DNA of 64,000 bases. Origin: Kluyvera intermedia (GTDB taxonomy: Bacteria; Pseudomonadota; Gammaproteobacteria; Enterobacterales; Enterobacteriaceae). The stretch lies in contig NZ_CP139986.1 of assembly GCF_034424175.1 (NCBI RefSeq), positions 3,782,001 through 3,846,000 on the forward strand, in the 5' to 3' direction. Shown here in pieces: positions 8,609 to 19,825 of the stretch. Positions within the stretch are counted from its first letter, which is position 1; every line of letters starts with the position of its first letter. Position numbers and translations under genes: made by a program. Below the pieces are notes generated by a model. That model saw only the letters and a list, made by a program, of their open reading frames with translations, made no database searches and was not told the origin of the DNA.

Positions 8609-10759
8609 TCACGCAACCCCTTCAGGGGTTTTTAGGACTCGCACACGGTAGACGCCATTTTCATCGCGCTTCGCACCGTGAATATCGGTCTCAAAGCCCG
8701 GATAATGTCGCCCAACGGAACAGAGCATCAGCAGAAAATCGAGCACAGAGCGGCTCTCTGCGGTGATCATCTCCCCCGGCATCAACAGCGGCACGCCCGG
8801 TGGATAAGGCAGGATCATGTTAGCCGAAATACGTCCGACAAGGTCCTCCAGCGCGATGGTTTCCACCTCACCTTTAATCTGCTTTTGCCAGGCGCGGTGC
8901 GGCGTGAGTTTCATTTCCGGCAACACATCAAATGCCCGCAGCATCAGGCTTGGCAGATCGTGTTGACGGATCAAGCGGTGGATCCCTTGCGCCAGATCCT
9001 GAATACGCATATTACGATAAAAATCAGGATCTTCGGCATAGAGATCCGGCAACATATTCTTCACCCGCAGGTTGAGATCGTAGGCTCGCTTAAATTCGGT
9101 CAGACCGCGCAATAATCCCATTGCTCGGGTTTTATCAATGCCGATACTAAACAAGAACAGCAGGTTATAGGGGCCAGTCTTCTCTACAACCACGCCATGT
9201 TCGTCGAGGTATTTCGCCACTAGCGCCGCTGGGATCCCTTCGTCGCTCATGTTGCCTGACTCATCCATACCGGGAGTCAGAATAGTGACTTTGACCGGGT
9301 CGAGGAACATATGCTCGGCGTCGGCATCGCTAAAACCATGCCAATTTTCACCCGGCGACACCGGCCAGCATTTTGCTTCATCAATCTCCTCCGGCTGCCA
9401 GATATCGAAGAACCAGCTGTCGGACTCTTCGCGCAGACGCTGCACTTCTTTGCGAAAATGCAGCGCTCGCTCCACCGAACGGTTAATCAATCGCTTTCCT
9501 GCATTGCCGCGCAACATCGCCGCCGCCGTCTCTATTGAGGCCACAATCGGGTAACTTGGCGATGTGGAGGTGTGCATCATAAAGGCTTCGTTAAAGGTGT
9601 CCTCATCGTAATCACCTTTAATGTGGATCAGCGAGGCCTGTGATAACGCGGCCAACATCTTATGTGTCGACTGGGTTTCATAGATGACTTTCCCCGGTAC
9701 GCGCTCACCGCTCATCCCGCTTTTACCCTGGTAGATCGGATGGAAATGGGTATAGGGCACCCAGGCAGAGTCAAAGTGAATTGAGGGCACATCGAGAGTC
9801 TGTTTGATCCAATTCGTGTTATATAGCAAGCCGTCGTAGGTCGAGTTGGTGATCACCGCATGTACCGGCCACTGCGCATCAGCGGTGTTATCAACCTTCT
9901 GTTGTAGGCTGTCGCGCGTAAATTCTCGCTTCGGAATACCGCCCAAAATACCCAGCGCATTGCGTGTTGGCTTCAACCACAGCGGTACAACGTCGCTCAT
10001 CATCAGCAGATGCGCCAGTGATTTATGGCAGTTACGGTCAATCAGCAGCGTACTGCCGCTGGGTGCGGCATACATGCCAACAATTTTATTCGAGGTTGAC
10101 GTGCCATTGGTGACCATATAGCTCTGCTCTGCCCCAAAGGTGCGGGCAATATATTCCTCAGCCTCAAGATGCGGGCCGGTATGGTCAAGCAATGAACCTA
10201 ATTCGGTCACAGAAATAGAGACATCGGCTTTTAGCGTATTAGCACCAAAGAAATCATAAAACAGGCAGCCTACCGGGCTTTTCTGGTAGGCCGTGCCCGC
10301 CATATGGCCCGGCGTACAGAAGGTATATTTGCCTTCGGTAACATAGGTAAATAGCGCTTTGGTAAAAGGAGGGGTGATGTTATCGAGATATTCAGTGGTG
10401 TACTGGCGGATGCGTGTCGCAATATCGTCGGCCTGGCCCAGCGCATATTCAAAGAACCACAGCGCCATGCGCATGTCATGCGCACTGACATCCATGGTGG
10501 AGTGAGCATTAATGAAGGCATAGAGTGGCAGGTATTCATTGAGCTGGTTTATTTCGCCGCAGAGATCGACGCTGTATTCATCCCAGTCGAAAATAACGCC
10601 GCTAATACGCGGGTTGTGCTCAATTAATTTCAACAGGTCAGCGCTATTTTGTGGCCAGATGATTTTAAAACCTTGTGCTAGCAGCGCGGTCTCAAGCTCT
10701 TTTATCGGCTCATCTTTATAGTAAACGCCGTGTGGCCCCATAATGGCGATAATATTCAT
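8609..10759 (-). CDS. ldcC: Constitutive lysine decarboxylase LdcC
   Basis: PLP enzyme converting L-lysine to cadaverine and CO2 in the cytoplasm, consuming a proton. From the ATG at 10759, which has AGGAGG five bases upstream, it is 716 residues. E. coli LdcC has 713. The open frame runs 95 codons further upstream but lacks family sequence there. The wing domain is residues 1-129, the PLP Lys is Lys367 in STHKMLA, and HFDSAWV holds the aspartate that contacts the cofactor ring. Position next to yaeR, tilS and accA argues for ldcC rather than acid-induced cadA. The chitinase gene lies 76 bp upstream, with a long hairpin between. Confidence 0.95.
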   Translation of the reverse strand: MNIIAIMGPHGVYYKDEPIKELETALLAQGFKIIWPQNSADLLKLIEHNPRISGVIFDWDEYSVDLCGEINQLNEYLPLYAFINAHSTMDVSAHDMRMALWFFEYALGQADDIATRIRQYTTEYLDNITPPFTKALFTYVTEGKYTFCTPGHMAGTAYQKSPVGCLFYDFFGANTLKADVSISVTELGSLLDHTGPHLEAEEYIARTFGAEQSYMVTNGTSTSNKIVGMYAAPSGSTLLIDRNCHKSLAHLLMMSDVVPLWLKPTRNALGILGGIPKREFTRDSLQQKVDNTADAQWPVHAVITNSTYDGLLYNTNWIKQTLDVPSIHFDSAWVPYTHFHPIYQGKSGMSGERVPGKVIYETQSTHKMLAALSQASLIHIKGDYDEDTFNEAFMMHTSTSPSYPIVASIETAAAMLRGNAGKRLINRSVERALHFRKEVQRLREESDSWFFDIWQPEEIDEAKCWPVSPGENWHGFSDADAEHMFLDPVKVTILTPGMDESGNMSDEGIPAALVAKYLDEHGVVVEKTGPYNLLFLFSIGIDKTRAMGLLRGLTEFKRAYDLNLRVKNMLPDLYAEDPDFYRNMRIQDLAQGIHRLIRQHDLPSLMLRAFDVLPEMKLTPHRAWQKQIKGEVETIALEDLVGRISANMILPYPPGVPLLMPGEMITAESRSVLDFLLMLCSVGRHYPGFETDIHGAKRDENGVYRVRVLKTPEGVA

Positions 10760-10797
10760 GCTTCCCTCCTGGATAATCCTGATGAAAGCATAATAGC

Positions 10798-10828
10798 AAT
10801 CATGCCAGTGCATCGCACTGGCATGATT
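10798..10828 (-). terminator. Long hairpin between chitinase and ldcC
   Basis: A perfect 14-bp stem, 10798-10811 pairing with 10815-10828, with a three-base ATC loop, starting 8 bp after the chitinase stop. On the minus strand the sequence after it (GCTATTATGC) has few consecutive Ts. It may therefore be a weak terminator or an RNA-stabilising end rather than a full stop. Confidence 0.55.
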
Positions 10829-10835
10829 CTGGATC

Positions 10836-12623
10836 TTACATCGCCTTCCAGGCATCTCCCCACGCAATACCTGCGCCCGGTTCGTAGTATGTCGGTGCAA
10901 CATTGCACCACGCACCTTCTGGCAACGGTTTACATTGGTACAGCGCGCCGTGGTTATTGACGATATCCCCCGCCTTCCAGGTCTGTCTTGCGCTCCAGGA
11001 TGGATAGCTGACAGAACCGCTTTCATCTTCCCCAGTAGCTTCATCCGTGCCCGCCGCTTTAGCCTTTACATTCAAGGTATAGGTGGTGGTAGTGGATAAT
11101 GAGCCATCGCTTACCGTCATGCTCACGACATACTGCGCATCTTTATCGCTTTCAGGTGCCGCAAAAGAGATAACAGCTTTGTCCTGGCCGCTCAGCGTCT
11201 GTCCATCTTGTGACATCCAGGTGTAGCTCAGTTTGTCACCATTGGCATCGGTTGAGCCTGCGGCACTGAGGGAAACCTGGCTACCCGCTTCAACTGCGCC
11301 CACCGGGCCAGCAATCTGCGCTACAGGAGCCACGTTGACGGTTGGGGCTGGCGTGGTATCTTCAGTGGTATCAGCGGCCGTATCCGCCTCGCCGTTATCA
11401 TCAACCACATTCACGTTGAAGTGCTTCTGAACACACTTCGTGTAGTCGCCTTCTTTAAAGGCGCTATAAGGTGTCTGATAACCGACCAACTGACACGTAT
11501 TGGTTTTACCATCTGGGGTCTCAGCGCTCCATCCCCAATCCATTTCCCAGTAGATTGGCAGAGCACCCGCACCGCCTTCATCAAACTGCTTCATGTTCTT
11601 ACAACCAAGAACTTCATCGTCAGCAATCGGTACTTTAAGATAGTTGGCGAACTCTTTGTAGTAAGCAATACGATTAAGTGATTGCGCATTTTCAGCCGCA
11701 CCACCGCACTCAACGCCGCCGTTAATAATCTGGATGGTTACGCCAAACCCGTCGACTAAACCATTCGCTTTATCGTGATCGTTCGGCTGCCAGGTGCCAT
11801 CAATAACGTGCAGCATGGATGGCTTCGGCGGCTGTGGGTAAACAAAGAAGAAGACGGCGCTGGCCAGGTTCATCCAGGTATCAGCCACCAGCTCTGGTTT
11901 ATCCAGCAGTGGTCGCACGTCACCGCCATACATGGCGTCAGAGAATGGACCATAGTTGTAGTTATAGGAGAGCTGTTTCGCTCCACGGCCAAAGTAGCTC
12001 AGATAATCACCATCTTTATCTTTACCACAAGGCCAGGTTTGTCCCTGCCAGATATCCGGGTTACACTCGCCGTTATAGCCGCCCTTCTGCCCTTCAACCC
12101 AACCCATTTCACGCAGATAGACCAACGCCTGACGCCATTCTGGAATATCACGCCAGCTTTCATGTCCACCTGTTTCCTGGGCGAAGTGCGCAAACATCGT
12201 TGCCAGAGATTTACGACATATGGCATCGCTGTCACGACCATCGGTATAGGTGCCACAAACGGCTGGGAATTTACCAATCGCTTTCAGGAAGTTAGCATAG
12301 GTGTATTCCGGTGCTCGCATGGGGAACAGATATTCCCAGTCCTTCTCGGTCAACATACTCTCAACGCGTTTGACGTTTGCAGGGTTAGCCGCTCGACCCG
12401 CTTCAATCTTCTCAACGTCGCTGTTAGAGAGCGTTTGAATGGAAGATTTGACTGAATTCATCAGCGGGAAATCGGTTAAAGCTTTTTCTTTTGCCGCGAG
12501 TTCACTCGCCTTAATGGTGGTTGCCTCGGTTGCCCCCAGCAGCGGTGCCGCATGAGCAGCCCCAAGACTTAACATAATCCCTGCGGCCACAGCGCTTAGT
12601 GAAATAATTTTAGATGATGCCAT
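10836..12623 (-). CDS. Secreted GH19 chitinase with Ig-like and CBM5/12 domains
   Basis: Predicted secreted chitinase or chitinase-like lysozyme of 595 residues. A Sec signal peptide ends at AHA (about 25/26). Residues 26-95 are an uncharacterised helical segment. The GH19 domain covers about 100-370: Glu150 in FAQETGG matches the catalytic acid position, YFGRGAKQLSYNYNYG (210-225) is the GH19 signature, and INGGVECG (300-307) is the third conserved block. A Thr/Asp/Ala linker (about 408-430) leads to a PKD/Ig-like domain (about 431-520). A C-terminal aromatic CBM5/12 chitin-binding module (about 540-595: WSARQTWKAGDIV, LYQCK, WGDAWKAM) follows. E. coli K-12 has no gene here. From memory, Salmonella and relatives carry a chitinase between accA and ldcC. 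Confidence 0.9.
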   Translation of the reverse strand: MASSKIISLSAVAAGIMLSLGAAHAAPLLGATEATTIKASELAAKEKALTDFPLMNSVKSSIQTLSNSDVEKIEAGRAANPANVKRVESMLTEKDWEYLFPMRAPEYTYANFLKAIGKFPAVCGTYTDGRDSDAICRKSLATMFAHFAQETGGHESWRDIPEWRQALVYLREMGWVEGQKGGYNGECNPDIWQGQTWPCGKDKDGDYLSYFGRGAKQLSYNYNYGPFSDAMYGGDVRPLLDKPELVADTWMNLASAVFFFVYPQPPKPSMLHVIDGTWQPNDHDKANGLVDGFGVTIQIINGGVECGGAAENAQSLNRIAYYKEFANYLKVPIADDEVLGCKNMKQFDEGGAGALPIYWEMDWGWSAETPDGKTNTCQLVGYQTPYSAFKEGDYTKCVQKHFNVNVVDDNGEADTAADTTEDTTPAPTVNVAPVAQIAGPVGAVEAGSQVSLSAAGSTDANGDKLSYTWMSQDGQTLSGQDKAVISFAAPESDKDAQYVVSMTVSDGSLSTTTTYTLNVKAKAAGTDEATGEDESGSVSYPSWSARQTWKAGDIVNNHGALYQCKPLPEGAWCNVAPTYYEPGAGIAWGDAWKAM

Positions 12624-12750
12624 AGTTGTTCTCCTTTTCTCCTTGTTGGCTGCCTGTACTGGCTTAATGCCCGGCAGTTGTTGCAGTGTTGTCGGAGAAC
12701 GACATCATTGGCTAATCACTTTCCCTCTTTTCAATCTCAGCAAACATCAC

Positions 12751-12780
12751 ATAAAAAAAGGGCCGGAAAATCCGGCCCTT
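12751..12780 (-). terminator. Strong terminator closing the accA transcript
   Basis: On the minus strand a 10-bp stem AAGGGCCGGA/TCCGGCCCTT (12758-12767 and 12771-12780) is followed by seven Ts (12751-12757). It lies just downstream of accA and ends the long uppS-to-accA cluster. Confidence 0.9.
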
Positions 12781-12802
12781 AGAAAAATAAATGATGTGAT
12801 AA

Positions 12803-13762
12803 TCAGGCGTAGCCGTAGCTCATCAGACGCTGATAACGGCGATTGAGCAGATCTTCTTTGCTCAACACATCGAGATCGGCAAGATCGGCAAGAATCTGCG
12901 CTTTCAGCGATGCCGCGATGGCTTCCGGGTTACGATGCGCACCGCCCAAAGGTTCCGGGATGATGGAATCGATAAGCTTCAGCTCTTTCAAACGCGGGGC
13001 AATGATACCCATCGCTTCAGCCGCCAACGGCGCTTTATCTGCACTTTTCCACAGAATAGAAGCACAGCCTTCGGGAGAGATAACGGAATAGGTGCTGTAT
13101 TGCAGCATATTCACTTTATCACCCACACCAATGGCCAGCGCACCGCCGGAACCACCTTCACCGATAACGGTACAGATAACCGGAACGCTCAGACGGGACA
13201 TTTCACGCAGGTTACGGGCGATAGCTTCAGACTGACCGCGTTCTTCTGCGCCGACGCCTGGGTATGCACCCGGGGTGTCGATGAAGGTCACGATAGGCAT
13301 GTTGAAGCGCTCGGCCATTTCCATCAGACGCAGGGCTTTACGGTAACCTTCCGGTGCCGGCATGCCGAAGTTGCGACGAATCTTCTCTTTGGTTTCGCGC
13401 CCCTTCTGATGACCAATGATCATCACCGGACGACCGTCCAGACGTGCGATACCACCGACGATAGCTTTATCATCAGCATAAGCGCGATCGCCCGCCAGTT
13501 CGTCAAATTCATCAAACGCCAGACGGACATAATCCAGGGTGTACGGACGCTGTGGGTGGCGCGCCAATTGGGCTACCTGCCATGCGCCGAGATCGGCAAA
13601 GATTTTGCGCGTCAGCTCTACGCTTTTTTCGCGCAGACGATGCACTTCTTCGTCGATATTAATATCCAGCTTCTCATCATGACGGCTAACCGCAGTCAAA
13701 GAATCGATTTTTGCTTCCAGCTCTGCAATCGGCTGTTCAAAATCAAGGAAATTCAGACTCAT
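12803..13762 (-). CDS. accA: Acetyl-CoA carboxylase carboxyltransferase subunit alpha
   Basis: With AccD forms the carboxyltransferase that moves CO2 from biotin to acetyl-CoA, the committed step of fatty acid synthesis. It is 319 residues, the E. coli length. The crotonase-like core carries [15 protein letters not shown] and [18 protein letters not shown], which line the CoA and biotin site. It lies 12 bp downstream of dnaE and is the last gene before the strong terminator, as in E. coli. Confidence 0.98.
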   Translation of the reverse strand: MSLNFLDFEQPIAELEAKIDSLTAVSRHDEKLDINIDEEVHRLREKSVELTRKIFADLGAWQVAQLARHPQRPYTLDYVRLAFDEFDELAGDRAYADDKAIVGGIARLDGRPVMIIGHQKGRETKEKIRRNFGMPAPEGYRKALRLMEMAERFNMPIVTFIDTPGAYPGVGAEERGQSEAIARNLREMSRLSVPVICTVIGEGGSGGALAIGVGDKVNMLQYSTYSVISPEGCASILWKSADKAPLAAEAMGIIAPRLKELKLIDSIIPEPLGGAHRNPEAIAASLKAQILADLADLDVLSKEDLLNRRYQRLMSYGYA

Positions 13763-13774
13763 AGTATTCCTGTA

Positions 13775-16700
13775 TTAGTCAAACTCCAGTTCCACCTGCT
13801 CCGAACCGATGAGGCCACGCAAATCGTTGAGTAAACGATCGCTCGGAGAGACACGCCAGGTTGCACCGAAACGCAACCGCGCACGTGCATCCGCCCTCTG
13901 ATAGTAGAGATGTACTGGAATGGTTCCCGAACGATGGGGTTCCAGAGACTGACGGAGTCGGTTTAAAAGCTGGTCATCAATTTGCCTGTCCGTCAGCGAG
14001 ATAGCAAGCCCGCGAGCGTATTTTTCCCGGGCTTCGTCAATGTCCATCACTTCGCGGGCCATCATTTTAAGGCCGCCGCTGAAGTCATCAAAGCTGACCT
14101 GTCCGCTGACGATAAGTATGCGGTCGTTTTCCAGCAGATGCTGGTATTTTTCCAGGGCTTCGGTGAATAACATCACTTCTAGCCTTCCGGATCGGTCATC
14201 CAACGTACAGATGCCGATACGATTGCCTCGCTTGGTGACCATAACCCTTGAGGCAATCACGAGCCCCGCAGCCGTGGTGACTTTACCACGTTCTGTCGGA
14301 TGCATGTCTTTTAGCCGATAGCCGCCGACATAGCGCTCAATTTCTTTCAGGTATTGGTTGATTGGGTGACCCGTTAAGTATAACCCTAACGTTTCCCGCT
14401 CACCTTCCAGTACCGTATGTTCAGGCCAGGGCATACAGTTAGCATAAGACTGCTCAATCTGCTCTGGCTCTTCGGCTAACACACCGAACATATCCGCCTG
14501 ACCAATAGCTTCCGCTTTCGCATGCTGATCGGCCGCTTTTAACGCATCGCCCAGCGAATTCATCAGCGCCGCACGGTGTGGCCCAAGGCGGTCGAACGCC
14601 CCGGACATAATCAATTTTTCCAGCACTCTGCGGTTAAGCTTTTTCGTGTCGGTACGCGCGCACAGGTCAAACAGCTCGCGGAAATAGCCCCCGTTATTGC
14701 GCGCTTCAATGATCGCTTCAATCGGGCCTTCACCGACGCCTTTAATCGCGCCGATACCATACACGATTTCCCCGTCCTGATTAACGTGGAAATGATATAA
14801 ACCGGAATTGATATCTGGCGGCAATATTTTCAGCCCCATCCGCCAGCACTCATCCACCAGCCCTACCACCTTCTCGGTGTTGTCCATATCGGCAGTCATT
14901 ACCGCCGCCATAAACTCGGCCGGGTAGTGCGCTTTCAGCCACAGCGTCTGATAAGAGACCAGCGCATAGGCTGCGGAGTGAGATTTGTTAAACCCATAAC
15001 CGGCGAATTTCTCCACCAGGTCAAAGATTTTCATCGCCAGTTCGCCATCCACGCCGCGGCTCTTCGCACCATCTTCAAAAGTGCCGCGCTGCTTGGCCAT
15101 CTCTTCCGGCTTTTTCTTACCCATCGCACGACGCAACATATCCGCGCCGCCGAGAGTATAGCCGGAAAGCTCCTGGGCAATCTGCATAACCTGTTCCTGG
15201 TACAGGATAATGCCATATGTCGGTTCCAGCACCGGCTTCAGACATTCATGCTGCCACTGAACATCCGGGTACGAGATTTCTTCACGTCCGTGCTTACGGT
15301 CGATAAAGTTATCTACCATTCCCGACTGTAGCGGGCCCGGGCGGAACAGGGCCACCAGGGCTATCATATCTTCGAAGCAGTCAGGTTGTAGACGTTTAAT
15401 CAGATCTTTCATGCCGCGGGATTCAAGCTGGAAGACCGCAGTGGTTTCCGAGCGTTGCAGCATGTCGAAGCTTTTCTTATCTTCCAGTGGAATGGTCGCG
15501 ATATCCAACGGCGGCTCACCGTTGCGTTCACGGCGGGCGTTGATCATCTCCAGCGCCCAGTTGATGATAGTAAGCGTACGCAAACCCAGGAAGTCGAACT
15601 TCACCAGACCGGCGTATTCCACGTCATTCTTATCAAACTGGGTAACCGGGTGCAGCCCCTGTTCATCACAGTACAGCGGCGCAAAATCGGTAATTTTAGT
15701 CGGAGCGATAACCACACCACCGGCGTGTTTACCGGCGTTACGGGTGACCCCTTCAAGCTTGCGAGCCATATCGATCAGCGCGCGAACTTCTTCATCTGCC
15801 TCGTAAATTTCGGGTAACTGGGGTTCCGCTTCAAAAGCTTTCGCCAGCGTCATCCCTGGGTCTGGCGGCACCAGTTTTGAGATACGATCAACGAACCCGT
15901 ACGGATGCCCCAGTACGCGACCCACGTCGCGGATAACCGCTTTCGCCGCCATCGTACCGAAAGTAATAATCTGCGATACCGCATCACGCCCGTACATTTC
16001 GGCCACGTGTTCGATAACCAGATCGCGTTTCTCCATACAGAAGTCAACGTCGAAGTCAGGCATCGAGACACGTTCTGGGTTCAGGAAGCGTTCGAACAGC
16101 AGGTCAAACTCCAGCGGATCGAGGTCGGTAATTTTCAGCGCATAGGCTACCAGCGAGCCCGCGCCCGAACCACGTCCCGGCCCAACCGGTACGCCGTTGT
16201 CTTTTGACCACTGGATAAATTCCATCACGATCAGGAAGTAGCCCGGGAAGCCCATCTGGTTGATAACTTTAAGTTCAATTTCCAGACGTTCATCGTAAGG
16301 CGGGCGTTTCTCCGCGCGCTCTTTTGGATCGGGGAACAGAAATTCCAGGCGTTCTTCCAGACCTTCATGCGATTTGGCTACGAGGAAATCCTCGGTGGTC
16401 ATTTCACCTGTCGGGAACTGTGGCAGGAAGTATTCGCCAAGACGCACCGTAACATTACAACGTTTTGCTATCTCAACGCTGTTTTCCAGCGCTTCCGGGA
16501 TATCGGAGAACAGCTCGCACATCTCGTCTTCGCTACGCATATACTGCTGCGTGGAGTAGTTGCGCGGGCGTTTAGGATCATCGAGGGTGAAACCATCGTG
16601 GATCGCCACGCGAATTTCGTGCGCGTCAAAGTCACCGGGTTCAAGAAAACGAACATCGTTGGTGGCCACAACCGGCAGGCCGCGTGTTTCCGCGAGCCTG

Positions 16701-17257
16701 ACCGCTGCATGAAGGTAAGCCTCTTCATCCTGACGACCGGTACGAATGAGCTCAAGGAAATAAGCGTTTGGGAAATGTGTTTCGTAAAACTCGGCGCATT
16801 GCTCAACCAATGCCATATTGCCGCGCAGTAAAGCACGGCCGACGTCGCCCATACGCGCACCGGAGAGCAGAATTAACCCTTCTTTTAATTCCACCAGCCA
16901 ATCACGATCGATAATTGGCCCTGCCGCACCGTAACCGCGCTGATAGGCTTTCGAGATGAGCAGCGTCAGATTTTGATAGCCAACGTTGTTCGCCGCCAGC
17001 ACCGTCAACTGGGTGAGTTCATCACCAAACAGTTCGCTCTGGACGTGAAAGTCGGCGCCAACAATTGGTTTGATACCAGCACCATGCCCCGCTCCGTAGA
17101 ACTTCACCAGGCCGCAGAGGTTGGTAAAATCGGTGATCGCCAGCGCAGGCATGCCCAACGCGGCCGCCTTTTTTACCAGCGGCCCGGTTTTCGCCAGCCC
17201 ATCGATCATGGAGTAGTCGCTATGCACCCGCAGGTGCACGAAACGTGGTTCAGCCAT
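13775..17257 (-). CDS. dnaE: DNA polymerase III alpha subunit
   Basis: Catalytic subunit of the replicative polymerase, 1160 residues as in E. coli. The N-terminal PHP domain starts [15 protein letters not shown]. The palm aspartates are in [13 protein letters not shown] (E. coli 401 and 403), with the third in the region around 555. The helix-hairpin-helix and OB domains follow, and the tail binds tau. Upstream are rnhB and lpxB and downstream accA, with short gaps (35 and 12 bp). This is the conserved macromolecular-synthesis cluster. Confidence 0.98.
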   Translation of the reverse strand: MAEPRFVHLRVHSDYSMIDGLAKTGPLVKKAAALGMPALAITDFTNLCGLVKFYGAGHGAGIKPIVGADFHVQSELFGDELTQLTVLAANNVGYQNLTLLISKAYQRGYGAAGPIIDRDWLVELKEGLILLSGARMGDVGRALLRGNMALVEQCAEFYETHFPNAYFLELIRTGRQDEEAYLHAAVRLAETRGLPVVATNDVRFLEPGDFDAHEIRVAIHDGFTLDDPKRPRNYSTQQYMRSEDEMCELFSDIPEALENSVEIAKRCNVTVRLGEYFLPQFPTGEMTTEDFLVAKSHEGLEERLEFLFPDPKERAEKRPPYDERLEIELKVINQMGFPGYFLIVMEFIQWSKDNGVPVGPGRGSGAGSLVAYALKITDLDPLEFDLLFERFLNPERVSMPDFDVDFCMEKRDLVIEHVAEMYGRDAVSQIITFGTMAAKAVIRDVGRVLGHPYGFVDRISKLVPPDPGMTLAKAFEAEPQLPEIYEADEEVRALIDMARKLEGVTRNAGKHAGGVVIAPTKITDFAPLYCDEQGLHPVTQFDKNDVEYAGLVKFDFLGLRTLTIINWALEMINARRERNGEPPLDIATIPLEDKKSFDMLQRSETTAVFQLESRGMKDLIKRLQPDCFEDMIALVALFRPGPLQSGMVDNFIDRKHGREEISYPDVQWQHECLKPVLEPTYGIILYQEQVMQIAQELSGYTLGGADMLRRAMGKKKPEEMAKQRGTFEDGAKSRGVDGELAMKIFDLVEKFAGYGFNKSHSAAYALVSYQTLWLKAHYPAEFMAAVMTADMDNTEKVVGLVDECWRMGLKILPPDINSGLYHFHVNQDGEIVYGIGAIKGVGEGPIEAIIEARNNGGYFRELFDLCARTDTKKLNRRVLEKLIMSGAFDRLGPHRAALMNSLGDALKAADQHAKAEAIGQADMFGVLAEEPEQIEQSYANCMPWPEHTVLEGERETLGLYLTGHPINQYLKEIERYVGGYRLKDMHPTERGKVTTAAGLVIASRVMVTKRGNRIGICTLDDRSGRLEVMLFTEALEKYQHLLENDRILIVSGQVSFDDFSGGLKMMAREVMDIDEAREKYARGLAISLTDRQIDDQLLNRLRQSLEPHRSGTIPVHLYYQRADARARLRFGATWRVSPSDRLLNDLRGLIGSEQVELEFD

Positions 17258-17292
17258 TATTAAATTCCGGTTTACTTATCTCGGTACGGATA

Positions 17293-17889
17293 TCAGGACA
17301 TCAGTCCCAATACGCGTTTGACGGGAGCAAAGCTGCGTCGATGATGCTCGGTAGCGCCATATTGCGCCAGCGCTTCAAGATGGAAAGCGGTTGGATAGCC
17401 TTTATGCTTGGCAAAGCCATACTGCGGAAGCACGCTGTCTAGCTCAGTCATTTCCGCATCGCGCGTCACTTTAGCGAGAATAGACGCGGCGCTGATTTCT
17501 GCCACGCGGCTATCCCCCTTGACGACCGCCATCGACGGCATGGGCAATGCAGGGCAGCGATTACCGTCAATCAGCACATATTCTGGCGCAATTGAGAGCC
17601 CCGCAACGGCGCGCTGCATCGCCAGCATGGTGGCGTGCAAAATATTCAGTTCGTCGATTTCGTGCGGCTCTGCGCGGCCAAGACTCCAGCACAGCGCTTT
17701 CTCCTTAATTTCGTCGAACAGCGCCAGACGGCGTTTTTCACTTAACTTTTTTGAGTCATTCAGCCCAATAATAGGGCGCGTGGGATCCAGGATCACCGCC
17801 GCCGTCACGACGGCGCCAACCAAAGGGCCCCGTCCGACTTCATCCACACCGGCAACTAAGTGGGTATGGGGGTAAACAAATTCAATCAT
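17293..17889 (-). CDS. rnhB: Ribonuclease HII
   Basis: Removes ribonucleotides misincorporated in DNA by cutting 5' of a single ribonucleotide. The protein has 198 residues, the E. coli length. The active-site pair Asp16-Glu17 lies in GVDEVGRG, and further acidic ligands are in VLIDGN and the AEISAAS region. Its ATG overlaps the lpxB TGA by 4 bp, and dnaE follows after 35 bp. Confidence 0.97.
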   Translation of the reverse strand: MIEFVYPHTHLVAGVDEVGRGPLVGAVVTAAVILDPTRPIIGLNDSKKLSEKRRLALFDEIKEKALCWSLGRAEPHEIDELNILHATMLAMQRAVAGLSIAPEYVLIDGNRCPALPMPSMAVVKGDSRVAEISAASILAKVTRDAEMTELDSVLPQYGFAKHKGYPTAFHLEALAQYGATEHHRRSFAPVKRVLGLMS

Positions 17890-19034
17890 TGTGCTAGCTC
17901 CAGCACCGCATCCGCAGCCTGTTCATCGGCATTGCAGCGAATTTGCAGGTGCAGTTCACGGAACGTGTCATGCATCGCATGGCTGGTTTTACCATTCGCC
18001 AACAGCGGCTGTAGCGCCTCAGCAAGCCGCTGCGGCTGACATTCGTCCTGTAACAGCTCTTTGACCAGTTCGCGACCGGCCAGCAGGTTTGGCAGAGAAA
18101 CGTAGTCGGTTTTCACCAGACGTTTTGCCAACCAGAAGGTAAAAGGCTTCATGCGATAGCCGACAACCATCGGGCATTTTGCCAGCATGCATTCCAGCGC
18201 CGCCGTACCAGAGGCAAGGAGCGCTGCATCGCTGGCGATCATCGCTTCACGCGCCATGCCATCCAGCATATGCACGGATAGGTCGGGCGCCACTTCGGCT
18301 TTGATACGCTCAAACTGTTCACGACGTTTCGCATTCACCAGCGGCACCACCACTTCAAGGTCGGGGTACTGCTGGCGCAACAGCTGTGCGGTTTTTAAAA
18401 AGTCGGCGCTGAGCATTTCCACTTCGGCGCCACGGCTGCCAGGCAGCATCGCCAGACAGTGGACGTCGTGGGCAATGCCCAGCGTATCGCGCGCGGCGTT
18501 TTTATCGGGATCCAGCGGCATAGCATCTGCCATGGTATGGCCGATAAAGCGGCACGGGACGTTAAATTTGTCATAAAACGCTTTTTCAAAAGGCAGAAAA
18601 GCCAGCACCATATTGGTGGATCTGCCAATTTTGAAGACGCGTTTCTGGCGCCAGGCCCAGACTGATGGGCTGACATAGTGGATAGTTTTGATCCCCTGCT
18701 TCTTGAGATTACCCTCAAGAGTAATGTTGAAATCGGGGGCATCAATGCCGACAAAGACATCGGGCTTGAGATCGGTGAAGCGTTGGGTCAGGTCAGCGCG
18801 AATGTGCAGCAAACGACGCAGTCGCCCCAGCACTTCAACGATGCCCATCACTGCCAGCTCTTCCATTTCATACCAGGCTTCACAACCTTCGGCCTGCATC
18901 AGCGGGCCGGCAACGCCGACGAAGCGTGCGTTAGGCACTCGCGCCTTGAGAGCGCGAATGAGACCTGCACCAAGAATATCGCCGGAGGTTTCTCCGGCGA
19001 CCAGGGCAATCGTTAAAGGACGCTGCTCTGTCAT
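17886..19034 (-). CDS. lpxB: Lipid-A-disaccharide synthase LpxB
   Basis: GT-B glycosyltransferase that joins UDP-2,3-diacylglucosamine and lipid X to form the lipid A disaccharide at the inner membrane. It has 382 residues, as in E. coli. Conserved segments are VAGETSGD near the N-terminus, [10 protein letters not shown], and the nucleotide-binding [10 protein letters not shown] region. The start shares one base with the lpxA stop (TAATG) and the end overlaps rnhB by 4 bp, so translation is probably coupled. Confidence 0.97.
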   Translation of the reverse strand: MTEQRPLTIALVAGETSGDILGAGLIRALKARVPNARFVGVAGPLMQAEGCEAWYEMEELAVMGIVEVLGRLRRLLHIRADLTQRFTDLKPDVFVGIDAPDFNITLEGNLKKQGIKTIHYVSPSVWAWRQKRVFKIGRSTNMVLAFLPFEKAFYDKFNVPCRFIGHTMADAMPLDPDKNAARDTLGIAHDVHCLAMLPGSRGAEVEMLSADFLKTAQLLRQQYPDLEVVVPLVNAKRREQFERIKAEVAPDLSVHMLDGMAREAMIASDAALLASGTAALECMLAKCPMVVGYRMKPFTFWLAKRLVKTDYVSLPNLLAGRELVKELLQDECQPQRLAEALQPLLANGKTSHAMHDTFRELHLQIRCNADEQAADAVLELAQ

Positions 19035-19822
19035 TAACGAATCAGGCCACGCGTAGAGCGGGCAAAGAAATCGCTAAATGGCTGAACTTCCGGATATTGC
19101 TTCGCCAGTTCGGCGATTTCCGGTTTTGCTTCGTCCAACGTTTTGCCACTGCGGTACAACGCTTTGTAGGCATTGCGGATCGCGGTGATAGCTTCACGGC
19201 TAAAGCCGCGACGCTTCAGGCCTTCGATGTTGACGCCAAACGGCGTCGCATGGTTGCCCTGCGCAATAACGTACGGCGGAACGTCCTGAGCAACGCCAGA
19301 ACAGCCGCCAACCATCACGTGTGAACCAATAATGCAGAACTGGTGCACAGCGGTCATACCGCCAATGATGACAAAATCATCAAGCGAAACGTGTCCCGCG
19401 AGGGTTGCGTTATTCGCCAGAATACAGCGGTCACCTACGGTGCAATCATGCGCCACGTGGGCGTTGATCATCAGCAGGTTATCGCTGCCCACCTTCGTCA
19501 ATCCACCGCCCTGTTCTGTGCCACGATGAATGGTGACGCTTTCGCGGATGCGGTTGCGATCGCCAATTTCCACGCGAGTTGGTTCACCAGCATATTTAAG
19601 ATCCTGGTTAACTTCCCCGATAGAGGCGAACTGATAGATCTCGTTATCACGACCAATTTTGGTATGGCCGTTAACAACAACATGAGACTTCAGTACGGTA
19701 CCTTCGCCAATTTCGACGTTAGGTCCCACAATACAAAACGGGCCAATGTGAGCTTTAGCGCCAATAACGGCACCGTCTTCCACAATGGCGGTAGGATGGA
19801 TAAAGGCGGTTTTATCAATCAT
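19034..19822 (-). CDS. lpxA: UDP-N-acetylglucosamine acyltransferase LpxA
   Basis: First enzyme of lipid A synthesis. It transfers 3-hydroxymyristoyl from ACP to the 3-OH of UDP-GlcNAc. The 262 residues form a left-handed beta-helix of hexapeptide repeats with a C-terminal helical cap. The catalytic base is His125 in [11 protein letters not shown], with His122 beside it. It is packed between fabZ (3-bp gap) and lpxB (1-bp overlap). Confidence 0.98.
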   Translation of the reverse strand: MIDKTAFIHPTAIVEDGAVIGAKAHIGPFCIVGPNVEIGEGTVLKSHVVVNGHTKIGRDNEIYQFASIGEVNQDLKYAGEPTRVEIGDRNRIRESVTIHRGTEQGGGLTKVGSDNLLMINAHVAHDCTVGDRCILANNATLAGHVSLDDFVIIGGMTAVHQFCIIGSHVMVGGCSGVAQDVPPYVIAQGNHATPFGVNIEGLKRRGFSREAITAIRNAYKALYRSGKTLDEAKPEIAELAKQYPEVQPFSDFFARSTRGLIR

Positions 19823-19825
19823 GGA

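Noticed and set aside
10760..11044. N-terminal extension of ldcC by 95 codons
   Set aside because: It runs through the intergenic hairpin and the 3' end of the chitinase gene. The ATG at 10759 has a strong AGGAGG and the family N-terminus.
13775..17257. dnaE as a possible error-prone DnaE2 or split gene
   Set aside because: It has the full 1160-residue replicative DnaE length with PHP domain and active-site aspartates, and lies in the standard lpxB-rnhB-dnaE-accA order.
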